Shown here: positions 20,214 through 30,439 of the stretch, one piece after another
How positions within the stretch are numbered: the stretch's first letter is position 1
How the letters are laid out: every line of letters starts with the position of its first letter
Assembly: GCA_013115125.1 (NCBI GenBank)
Contig: JABANN010000128.1
Location: forward strand, 1 to 64,000
Direction: 5' to 3'
DNA from: Perkinsus olseni
Lineage: Eukaryota; Perkinsozoa; Perkinsida
Length of the DNA stretch: 64,000 nt
Translations under genes and position numbers: made by a program
Notes under the pieces: model-generated
Databases searched by the model: none
What the model was told of the DNA's origin: nothing
The model's input: only the letters and a program-made list of their open reading frames with translations

Positions 20214-21376
20214 TTATTCGTCCAGCATCAATGACCCCTTGGGTGCTTCTCCTTTAGCATCGGTATGGACCTTCCTGAGTACGGTTTTAGTCCATTCCCA
20301 AAACTCATTCCTCATAGTATCGTTACAGGTCCACCAGTAGGCAGAGTCCTTCTGCCAATCACCACGGTATCCCACTGGGAGGTAGTATCTGATGAAAACG
20401 ATCATCAATTCCCATGATGTACCGAATCGCGACGCCGACGCTGATACCACACCATCCCCAAATCAACTCACCCATCGCCAGTGACATTCTTTTCCACAGC
20501 TGGGCGTAAAAGAGGCATGGCACCCTCTGTTGTGTTGTAAGCAATGAAATGGGGTAAATGCACCATGCCTGTGGCGAGGCTACTTGCGACACATCCCGGA
20601 TGGGCGGTGTTAACTATGAACTTGCCCGGATACTCCACCTCCAGACGAGCCGACAGCTCTCTGGTATATAAAATGTTGGCAAGCTTACTATTGGAATAAG
20701 CCACAATTGGGGAGAAAGAATCGGCAGTGACGTTGTAGCGCACTCCTTCACGGTACGTAAACAGATGGAAGGAGCTAGAGGTGATGACGACTCTAACCTC
20801 GCCGGAGCTCCTCAGTAGCATTGGAGTGAGCAGCTCGAAGAGGTAAGCGTGGCCGAGATGATGAGCAGCTAGCATCAACTCGGTGCCCTCCTCGTTGGTG
20901 CCGTACTCCATCAGCGATTTCCCGGCGTTCAACAGGACAATATCGAAATGGTGAATACCAGCCTTCGATAGTGCTTTAACAAAGCTTCTTATACTGTCGT
21001 AGTCGGAGAGATCCAAGGGTGCAGGGGCCAAGACCTGACCTGGGATAGAAGAGGTTATTTTATCCAACCTCTCTCGGCTGCCTCGGATACCCACGACCAC
21101 TTTAGCACCGCGGGAAGCAAGAATCCTGGCAGACTCAAAACCAATACCACTGGAGGCTCCTGTGATGAGTACCACTTTATCAGATAAATCATTTGGTATA
21201 CCATACTGTGTGAAATCCTCATAGTGCTTGAAATTTGTTAATGGTAGTGTGATGGCCATCTGACGTAAAACAACCGGCCACGTCCCGGGAGGGAGATTCA
21301 AGTCCACGTAAAAATAAGTTGATAACAACGCGAGTAGGGGGACGAAGATCAAGCTTGCTGTACGAAGGGAACTCAT
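20214..21376 (-). CDS. Short-chain dehydrogenase/reductase (array copy 2)
   Basis: Exons 20472-21376 and 20214-20388 join in phase 2 (about 359 residues). N-terminal anchor (LIFVPLLALLSTYFYVDLN), then VVLITGASSGIGFESARILA, LLNAGK, TSSSF and YSNSK active-site motifs. The tail exon reads GYRGDWQKDSAYWWTCND and ends DE-stop. The stretch 21006-21200 is nearly identical in DNA to copies 3-6. Confidence 0.9.
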
Positions 21377-22228
21377 CGGAGGATCCAAAAGCCTGTGAGA
21401 TCGGACAATCACTCAGTGTCGAGTCATCAGGGCCCGGTGACCCTACCCACCTGACGACCGCACGTTCAATCGGGCTCAACAAATCACGGGAGATTTACCA
21501 ACAAAATACATGCGCATGAAGATAACGCTGCCCCCGCCGGCTATGGAGCCTATTCATCACACGGTCTTCTCTGTCGATACTAAGCATCGCCAACAGTATA
21601 CGATATCTTTCCCCAGATACTTGTGGCCTTTACGTGGCGTTCTCACGATGGCTTTGCCAGACTATCCACACCAGCAGAGATGAAATGTATCTCACCCAAT
21701 TGAATGCTTCAACAGAAGAATATTCTACGCAGCACAACCCCGAAAGGGAGGCGTGATACGTCATAACAGAAGCTAGGACCGGTCACACAGGGAGAATAGC
21801 AATACTCTTCCACAGACGCCCTCTGCAGGGTGAACCATTCCCTGGGTTCAACGATGACGATGGTGATGGACTGTGATGACTCGACACGCAAAACCAAACT
21901 CATCAGAGGATACTTAGTCTCCTCTCTGATAATGGGGAAAATAATGAAAACCGTGATTTGAACGAACCTTATCAAAAGGTATCGCCTTAAACGAATGATG
22001 ACAGCAGTACAACGAAGCCGACACGAGTAGGTCTCCAATGGACAGGTGTACTTATGACCTGCATGGGGACGCCTCAGCGATGATTGAAGTAGCTTAAGCT
22101 CGTTAGGAAAACCGTTTATGCAGCCGAACATGAACGCGCTGATACACCGTTAAACGGCAGGCCGAAGCACACAAGTGGACGAAACTTTTTATGAACCCCA
22201 TGCGTTGTTGACACTCGTCTGACTGACA
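21377..22228. other. Spacer between SDR copies 2 and 3
   Basis: About 850 bp. A 140-codon minus-strand open frame (21709-22131) has no domain, leader or relation to the array and is not believed. Nothing else seen. Confidence 0.5.
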
Positions 22229-23409
22229 CTAGCCCAGCATCAATGACCCCTTGGGTGCTTCTCCTTTAGCATCGGTATGGACCTTCCTGAGTACGGTTCT
22301 AGTCCATTCCCAAAACTCATTCCTCATAGTATCGTTACAGGTCCACCAGTAGGCAGAGTCCTTCTGCCAATCACCACGGTACCCAATAGGCAGATAGTAT
22401 CTGAGACACACAAAAATCATAGCCACCCGCGGAAGACCCTAGTAATCCCCGACAAGGGAGAGGACCCCAGCCCCCTTGATGGTATCAACAAAAGCACGAA
22501 GTATGTGCTACAAACCTACCCGTCTCCATCAGCCCTGAAGCCGACAGCGGGAGCCAGTAATGATACCGCTCCTTCCGTAGCATTGTAGGTAAAAAGGTGG
22601 GGCAAGTCACTAACGAACCCTCCCAAATCCGTGGACACGAAGCCAGGATGAACTGCGTTCACTTTGAACTTGTTGGGATACTTCTTCTCGAGGCGGGCCG
22701 AGAGTTCCCTTGTGTAGAGCAGGTTGGCGAGCTTACTATGACCATAAGCGGGCAAGGGGTCGAAGTTGGTGGCGTCGAGGTTGTAGAGTATACCCTCTGG
22801 GTAGGTGAAGAGGTGGGCCGAGCTGCCAGTGATAGCCACTCTTATTTGGCCAGGGCTCTTCAGTAGCAGGGGAGTAAGCAACTCGAAGAGGTAAGCATGA
22901 CCAACATGCTGAGTGGAGAACATCAACTCGATACCCTCCTTGTTGCTGCCGTAGGTTTGGAGCCACTTTCCGGCATTCAACAGGAAGATATCGAAATGGT
23001 CAATACCAGCCTTGGGAAGGGAAGCAACGAAAGTCCTGACACTGTCGTAGTTGGAGAGATCCAAGGGTGCAGGGGCCAAGACCTGACCTGGGATAGAGGA
23101 GGTTATTTTATCCAACCTCTCTCGGCTGCCTCGGATACCCACGACCACTTTAGCACCGCGGGAAGCAAGAATCCTGGCAGACTCAAAACCAATACCACTG
23201 GAGGCTCCTGTGATGAGTACCACTTTATCAGATAAATCATTTGGTATATCATACTGTGTGAGCTGGGGTTTGAAGTTCGTAAGAGGAGATGTGTCAGCCA
23301 TCTGACGTACCCAGACCCCCAACCTTCCCACATCCACATAGAGAAACGTCGCCGCCAGTACGGCCAGGAGGGGGACGGCGACCAAGCTTACGGCACGACG
23401 AAGACCCAT
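22229..23409 (-). CDS. Short-chain dehydrogenase/reductase (array copy 3)
   Basis: Exons 22520-23409 and 22229-22400 (phase 2; about 353 residues). N-terminal anchor (LVAVPLLAVLAATFLYV), TGASSGIG, LLNAGK, TGSSAHLF and YGHSK motifs are intact. The C-terminal exon is nearly identical to those of copies 2, 4 and 5 but ends MLG-stop. The DNA of 23053-23247 belongs to the homogenised block. Confidence 0.9.
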
Positions 23410-24778
23410 TGAGGGATTGACAATAACACTCTGAAAAGATCAGCCTGCGGCGACACATGAAGGGGCACCCGGGCAGATGATACAGTTCATTGAGGTCGAT
23501 GAACCTTAGACATGCCAGAAAGGAAAGAATGACTCAGAACAGCTACGTCCATGGCTTATCCCTGGGCCTGCTGGGCCGATTGGCTCCCACTGGGACCACT
23601 GAGTTGATTAAGAACTCACCTCTGTTACCCTTCGAGTGCACTCTTGCGCGATTAGGGCTGAGGTTTCCAGTATCCGTTCGATGTCTCAGCCCGAATAAGA
23701 CGTGACGTGACGCGCCCCGCTTAGCACGCAGGCGCGAGCGCCTCGGGAGAATGTGGCGACCTGCCGGTCGTCGCCTTGGCCAGCAGGTTGGAAGATCACA
23801 ACTCTCCAGCCTCCTCGAGGACTCCCCCTCAGGGCGATTCAATAGTTCAAGAGCAGCGTTCCAACCCTCCCAGTGGTTTTAGAGGATTGTTGGTGGCCCA
23901 CCACTCGTTAGTTTGATCAGCCTCGCTCTCTTATGGGGAGAGAATGAGGGGTGAGTTCTCAGAGGCGCTCGTCAGATCAGGGTTCGGCCCGTCAATGCAC
24001 ATGCATACATGTAATTCGATCAATCTGTGAGAAATAATTATCTATGATCATAGTCCCTCTTCTCCTATATCGAATCATATCGGCCTATCGAGTGCGCCAG
24101 TCGCGGGCTGGTCCTACTATCGGTGTACTTCCACGACTCCCGAGGTTGCGGAGTAATGATGGGAGGCTGGACAAGAGGGCGCACACAGAGAGGAGGCTAC
24201 ATTGCAGAGGCGACCACCGTCAAATCTCTTATAAACGCAGTCAGGAACGCAGGATGGGTTACGTTCTCACATCCAGCTTGACGAAGAAGGGACAGTCCCC
24301 CAGGGACCGCGAGGGACCCAACCACTGGCCCAATTCGGACCTCGTCCTCAACAGTACGAGCACAAATGCCTACTACCTGCTTGAACAACACAAATGCGAC
24401 ACTCTTATCACTGTGTGCGAACACAGTGCTCGAAAGTGCAGCCTCGATCCCTCAGACTGGCAACGCGGATCTCGAGAGAGCTAGAAAAGGCATTCCGCCT
24501 GCTGGTATGGCGGGAAATATCATAAAAATAGTCATGACAGCACCTCTCGGAGCGAAAATCAGAGTAAGATATTACAGTCTTCTACGAATCAATTCAATCG
24601 ACTGTTGTGTGATATCGAGTTAGAAGATCCGCGAACAGGTACATCACCGTCTTTCAGAATGCTGCGGCCAGCGCAGAGATGAGCAGGGGAGAAACTGTCC
24701 GTAGACAGAGCGATAGTGGCTCGGGACATGAGAATAGATCCGAAACTCCTCGGCGTGGCCCGCATGGTATCCACTTCA
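23410..24778. other. Spacer between SDR copies 3 and 4, with dispersed-repeat similarity
   Basis: About 1.37 kb with no supported gene. The segment around 24080-24160 resembles 62272-62350 (shared CTGGTCCTACTATCG and CGGCCT blocks), and GAGGTTTCCAGTAT occurs near 23660 and again near 62578, so this may hold the remains of a dispersed element. Confidence 0.4.
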
Positions 24779-25974
24779 TCACTCGTCCAGCATCAATGAC
24801 CTCTTGGGTGCTTCTCCTTTAGCATCGGTATGGACCTTCCTGAGTACGGTTTTAGTCCATTCCCAAAACTCATTCCTCATAGTATCGTTACAGGTCCACC
24901 AGTAGGCAGAGTCCTTCTGCCAATCACCACGGTATCCCACTGGGAGGTAGTATCTGATGAAAACAGAATCCGTAGCAATCACTGGAGGCGACATCGGTCA
25001 TCCCAATCAACAAAGGATGTCATCGACCCACTAAAGGTGTTCAGATGCAGAGACAACAGTAGACGAGCCTACCCATCTCCGCCAGCCTCGGTGTCAACTG
25101 CGGGGCGCAACAGCGTCACGGCTCCCTGCGTAGCGTCGTAAGTCATAATTCTCGGGAATTTGCTCAGGAGTGGCCCCAAATTCGTGGACACCATACCCGG
25201 ATGAACCGCGTTCACTTTGAACTTGTTGGGATACTTCTCCTCAATGCGAGCCGAGAGTTCCCTTGTGTAGAGCAGGTTGGCGAGTTTGCTATTCCCATAC
25301 GCCGGCATGGGCTTGAAGCACTCCTCGGTCACGTTGTACCGTATACCTTCTGGATAGGAGAACACGTGGGCCGAACTGCCGGTGATGACGACTCTAACCT
25401 CGCCAGGGCTCCTCAGTAGCATTGGAGTGAGCAGCTCGAAGAGGTAAGCGTGGCCGAGATGATGAGCAGCTAACATCAACTCGATGCCTTCCTTGTTCGC
25501 CTCGTAAGTTTCGTACCACTTGCCGGCGTTCAACAGGACGATATCGAAATGGTCAATACCAGCCTTGGGAAGGGAACCAACAAAAGTCCTGACACTGTCG
25601 TAGTCGGAGAGATCCAAGGGTGCAGGGGCCAAGACCTGACCTGGCATAGAGGAGGTTATTTTATCCAACCTCTCTCGGCTGCCTCGGATACCCACGACCA
25701 CTTTAGCACCGCGGGAAGCAAGAATCCTGGCAGACTCAAAACCAATACCACTGGAGGCTCCTGTGATGAGTACCACTTTATCAGATAAATCATTCGGTAT
25801 GTCATACTCTGTAAAATCCTGGTAGTGCCAGATATTGGTAATTGGGAAGGCCGCCGTCGTTTGACGGAACCAGAACCTCAAGGTATCCCTTGAGAGGTAC
25901 ATTGCGCCTGCAGCCACAAGAGCAGGTACCACAAGAAAGCGAGGGTTCTCCGCAAGGATACGGAGATATTCCAT
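24779..25974 (-). CDS. Short-chain dehydrogenase/reductase (array copy 4)
   Basis: Exons 25073-25974 and 24779-24953 (phase 2; about 358 residues). N-terminal hydrophobic segment (FLVVPALVAAGAMYL), TGASSGIG, LLNAGK, TGSSAHVF and YGNSK motifs. The tail exon has one change (PKRSLM for PKGSLM). The array-wide identical block lies at about 25606-25800. Confidence 0.9.
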
Positions 25975-26198
25975 TTATCAAACACTGGAATAAAACTGCT
26001 TGAAGTGCTTCGTTCCCGTAGACACGCTGCGCCACCACTTGTACACAAAGTATGCGTAATGTGCGGGAAAAATGATGATAGGCCTGTTAAACGTGATAGA
26101 AGTCTGCACCTATGTGTGAAACACTTTGTCCAGGGGCTGGAGCGGGCGGGCCCTAGACAGGAGAATCGGGGAAGATAGTGGGACGAGAGCCCCATCTA

Positions 26199-27481
26199 TC
26201 AGCCCAGCATCAATGACCCCTTGGGTGCTTCTCCTTTAGCATCGGTATGGACCTTCCTGAGTACGGTTTTAGTCCATTCCCAAAACTCATTCCTCATAGT
26301 ATCGTTACAGGTCCACCAGTAGGCAGAGTCCTTCTGCCAATCACCACGGTATCCTACTGGGAGGTAGTATCTGATGAACATACCGAAACATTAACGTGAG
26401 TCCAACCCAGCTCGAAGCAGTCGCTATAGGGATGACTTCATGCTCATCAATCACAGGGACGAGAGAATCCCCAACGTCGACGAGTTCTCCGGCCAACGCA
26501 CATCTATTGAAGCCCAACTTCTAGTTGCATCAGCAGCGTAGTTGAGAGAGAGGGCACGGTGCCCCGTTGCCAAACTTACCCGCCGCCTTGGTCGTCATGA
26601 GCAATAGCTGGCCCCAAGGTCGCCATGGCCCCGGCATTCACGTCATACATCACGAAGTGCGGAGCCTTCTCTTCGGTTACAGGGACTCGCACGAACCCTG
26701 GATGGACCGCATTCACCACAAACTTCCCAGGATAGGACTCTTCGAGATGAGCAGAAAGCTCTCTAGTGTAGAGTAGGTTCGCCAGCTTACTGTTGGCATA
26801 AGCAGTGAACGGGGAGAAATCCTCTCGCAGAATGTCATAACGTATACCCTCGCTATATGACCAGATGTGAGCGACGCTAGAGGTGATGACGACTCTAACC
26901 TCGCCAGGGCTCCTCAGTAGCATTGGAGTGAGCAGCTCGAAGAGGTAAGCGTGGCCGAGATGATGAGTAGCTAACGTCGATTCGATACCTCCCTTGTTGG
27001 TGCTGTACTGCGTGACCAGTCTACCGGCGTTGAAAAGGACAATATCAAAATGGTGAATACCAGCCTCCGATAGTGCTTCAACAAAGCTTCTTATACTGTC
27101 GTAGTCGGAGAGATCCAAGGGTGCAGGGGCCAAGACCTGACCTGGGATAGAGGAGGTTATTTTATCCAACCTCTCTCGGCTGCCTCGGATACCCACGACC
27201 ACTTTAGCACCGCGGGAAGCAAGAATCCTGGCAGACTCAAAACCAATACCACTGGAGGCTCCTGTGATGAGTACCACTTTATCAGATAAGTCATTTGGTA
27301 TATCATACTCTGTAAAGTCCTTATAGTGTAAGAAATTTGTTATTGGGAACGTTACGAACATCTGACGTAACAAAACCGGCCACGCCTTGAGAGGTGTGTC
27401 CGAGTCCACATAGAAGAACATCGCAGCCCACGCGACGAGTAGGGGGACGACGACCAAGCCCAATGTACGGCGGAAACTCAT
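26199..27481 (-). CDS. Short-chain dehydrogenase/reductase (array copy 5)
   Basis: Exons 26580-27481 and 26199-26370 (phase 2; about 357 residues). ATG 27481 is used (MSFRRTLGLVVVPLLVAWAA) because the upstream in-frame codon is TTG. TGASSGIG, LFNAGR (Asn kept), TSSVAH and YANSK motifs are present. LFNAGR in place of LLNAGK is a small departure from the other copies. The homogenised block is at about 27104-27298. Confidence 0.9.
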
Positions 27482-28543
27482 TGAGAGACTCAACAGCCTT
27501 CAACCGGTTCATACTCGAAGTCGACATCGGTGCATCCTAGCTCAATAGCAATGGGAAGTCTGAAGAGGTGACGCCGCCGCGGTGTGGCCCCGTAGGCGCG
27601 TGACGCAATCTAACATAATCCCAGGGGAAAACATGGAGCGTCACCAGTGAGATTCACCAGCCACCGTCACCAATGGACCCTGCCAGAGGTATAGGAGACA
27701 GGAAGGGTGGATTCAGAGGAAAACGCCCGGCTCACGGTGCGTCACCTCAGATACCCGGTGGTGTTTTATCATCAGGTGTATCGAACACAGACTGATGTAG
27801 AAGTAAGACATGTGTTTGCTCCAGGAGACCCCATAAGAGGGTAAGACGAGGTGAGTCTGCCAAGGCTCTCAGCGAACGCACGTTGCCGCCAATCCTTGTG
27901 ATACGGAGTGACCTCAACGAGGAGAGTGTCCCATTCTTCCCTTTATGCTGCCCATTACTGGGCAAACCACTGTGAAGTCGGCATCGTGCGTGAAGGCTGA
28001 ACCGGTTCTGAATCCTGCAGTCACTCACGGCATTCGTTCAATACACAGGTACTCTCGGCGGACGTGGTAGTGTGCTACATTCGCCGTTGGGATCGCTCTC
28101 CAAATTTTTTGCTACTGTGGATCATTCAGATACCGGGTATCTGATACCCTATTCACCGAAAGAAAGGCGGATCATAACTTTTATTACGATCGGTTCGGTA
28201 GGACACCCCCAGGGTGTCACCCTGGCACATGTGCAATGCGTCCACTCTCAGAATCCGTTACACCCCGTCAATGCTAGAACCAGTCGCGCGTAAAGGATCG
28301 CTCGAAACCTAGCGCACAGCGCTGTTGCGCTAGAGTGTCTCATGCCCGGCGAAATCGGAGACCGAAAGCTAAGATGAAATTTGTCGACCGATATTCCCGT
28401 CGCTACTCCCAACGATTGAACCAGAGCACCACAATGCTCTCGGGATGATACAGACATTCTAGGGGCGGGAACCCCCCAAAAACGAAGTAACGACCGTGGG
28501 CAACATTCAACGAAGGTTTCAAATGAATCGGTAGAGGTCGGAG
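27482..28543. other. Spacer between SDR copies 5 and 6
   Basis: About 1.06 kb. No supported coding, RNA or repeat feature. Confidence 0.5.
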
Positions 28544-29699
28544 TTACAGCTCACTAAGCATGAGGGACCCCTCGATAGGGTGGCTATCCCTCACCGCACT
28601 GTGAACCTTCCTCAGCCAGGTGCGTGTCCAATCCCAGAGCTCATGGCGCATCGTCTCATTGCAGGTCCACCAATGGGCCGTATCTCGCTCCCAGTCCGCA
28701 CGAAGTCCCACCGGGACATAGTACCTGATAGGCAAGGGCGAGTAGAGCAGCGCCAAGACAACTGAGAAACCAGGCCAAGCCAGGGACTCACCCGTCCGTG
28801 GCGACTTGACCATCAACAGCCGGCCTGAGGAGCGGCATAGCACCAAGAGTCGCGTTGTATGCAAGCCAGCTGGGAAAACTCTTGACCGACGCTGACAACT
28901 CTGTATGGACCGCTCCCGGATTGACCGAGCTCACGATGAACTTCTTCGGAAAAGTTTGGTCCAAGCGTTTAGCGAGCTCGCGGCCATAGAGCAGATTAGC
29001 CAGTTTGCTATTTGCATAAGCCACTCTCGATTGATAGATTTCAGCGGTATCGTTGTAGCGGATACCCTCAGGATAGGACCACATATGGGCGACACTACCG
29101 GTGATGACCACTCGAACCTGTCCTGGGGCCCTCAGCACGAATGGAGTGAGCAACTCGAAGAGGTAGGCATGACCGAGATGATGAGTAGCCATCATCCACT
29201 CTACACCATCGGGGTTAGCGGAGAATTCCTCTGGCCTTTTCCCAGCGTTCAACAGGACGATATCGAAATGGTCAATACCAGCCTTGGGAAGGGAATCAAC
29301 AAAAGTCCTGACACTGTCGTAGTTGGAGAGATCCAAGGGTGCAGGGGCCAAGACCTGACCTGGGATAGAGGAGGTTATTTTATCCAACCTCTCTCGGCTG
29401 CCTCGGATACCCACGACCACTTTAGCACCGCGGGAAGCAAGAATCCTGGCAGACTCAAAACCAATACCACTGGAGGCTCCTGTGATGAGTACCACTTTAT
29501 CAGATAAATCATTTGGTATATCATACTGTGTGAAATCCTCTTCATGTGCTCTGTTGCAGTATCGGCAACTGTTGAGAGCCGCCCTCATGAGGATAGGTAG
29601 ATACCCACGGGAAGCTTCCATATCGAAGGTTGTACACACACCGTAGAGTATGGCAACCAGTAACACGAGGATGGACACTATAGTAGGGAGGATGGGCAT
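28544..29699 (-). CDS. Short-chain dehydrogenase/reductase (array copy 6)
   Basis: Exons 28792-29699 and 28544-28724 (phase 2; about 363 residues). ATG 29699 is chosen because it opens an anchor helix (MPILPTIVSILVLLVAILYG) and aligns with copy 1, including FDMEASRGYLPI versus FDMITSRGFLPI. TGASSGIG, LLNAGK, TGSVAH and YANSK are intact. The tail exon is diverged in sequence (YYVPVGLRADWERDTAHWW) and is closer in length to copy 1. The middle of exon 1 (29323-29520) nevertheless carries the block identical to copies 2-5, so copy 6 is a mosaic. Confidence 0.9.
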
Positions 29700-30439
29700 G
29701 AGGAGGACGGGGAAGAACACGGGTATCCCTGTTGGAGATGTCACGGCATACTCGCGGCTTGGACACCACCTCGGAAAAACGCGCGCGGAGGACGATACCC
29801 CCGCCGGATTGGGCACTACCGTCGAGCCGAACGTGCTAACGCGCATCACAACCCCAGGTGCGGAGCGCGGATACTGGTTGAAGGGGATACTGATAATAGC
29901 GAGACGAGTATTATCTCAGAGACGATTCAACAATCAGATAACCACTTTCCCGTGGTCTTGAATCGGGCATAACCCAGCGTAATCTCAAGGGCAATTGATG
30001 GCGTGGGAGTTTGGAAAATGACTCGTAAATACACCACGTATGGATTGAACCTTCAACCTTCCGATACCTTGCACTCCTTCAATACCATTAAACCAACCCA
30101 TCGGCCCGCTGACGTGTGGGATTTTCGTACGGCCAGGAGTGGAGATTCGACGCGAACAATGATCACTAGCATGCGGATTGGCTCTCGGCTCATGTCCGAC
30201 AATGGTCCATAATCCGAACATGGGTTTTGAGGACAAGTAGCTCGACTGGTTCGAGAATGATATTGACATCCAATCAGCCCAGGTTCATATCGCACTTTCC
30301 CATTGATCATCTTCATGATCATGCGCTGGTGAAGTTTTTCAAGTCGTTGTAAGAGAGCAAGATACTCTAGCACAATTGCGATGATGGAAAAGCTCAACGG
30401 CTTCCCGTTCCCGCGTACGGTTTCAGTGTTTCCTGAAAC
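29700..30439. other. Divergent spacer between SDR array and calcineurin pair
   Basis: About 740 bp between genes transcribed away from each other. On the minus strand, near 30040-30050, GGTTCAATCC (B-box-like) lies downstream of TGGTTTAATGG (A-box-like), but stems do not pair convincingly. Several short frames of no merit. Confidence 0.4.

Noticed and set aside
21709-22131. 140-codon - open frame between SDR copies 2 and 3
   Set aside because: No similarity to the array and no recognisable features.
28905-29507. 200-codon + open frame opposite SDR copy 6 (and similar ones opposite other copies)
   Set aside because: Antisense shadow of the conserved SDR coding block.
18447-29699. CRISPR-like or satellite array suggested by regularly repeated blocks
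   Set aside because: The repeats are coding exons of tandem SDR paralogs with diverse flanks, not a repeat-spacer array.
30020-30110. Possible tRNA gene on - strand (A-box-like TGGTTTAATGG, B-box-like GGTTCAATCC)
   Set aside because: Acceptor, D and T stems do not pair and no sensible anticodon loop could be drawn.
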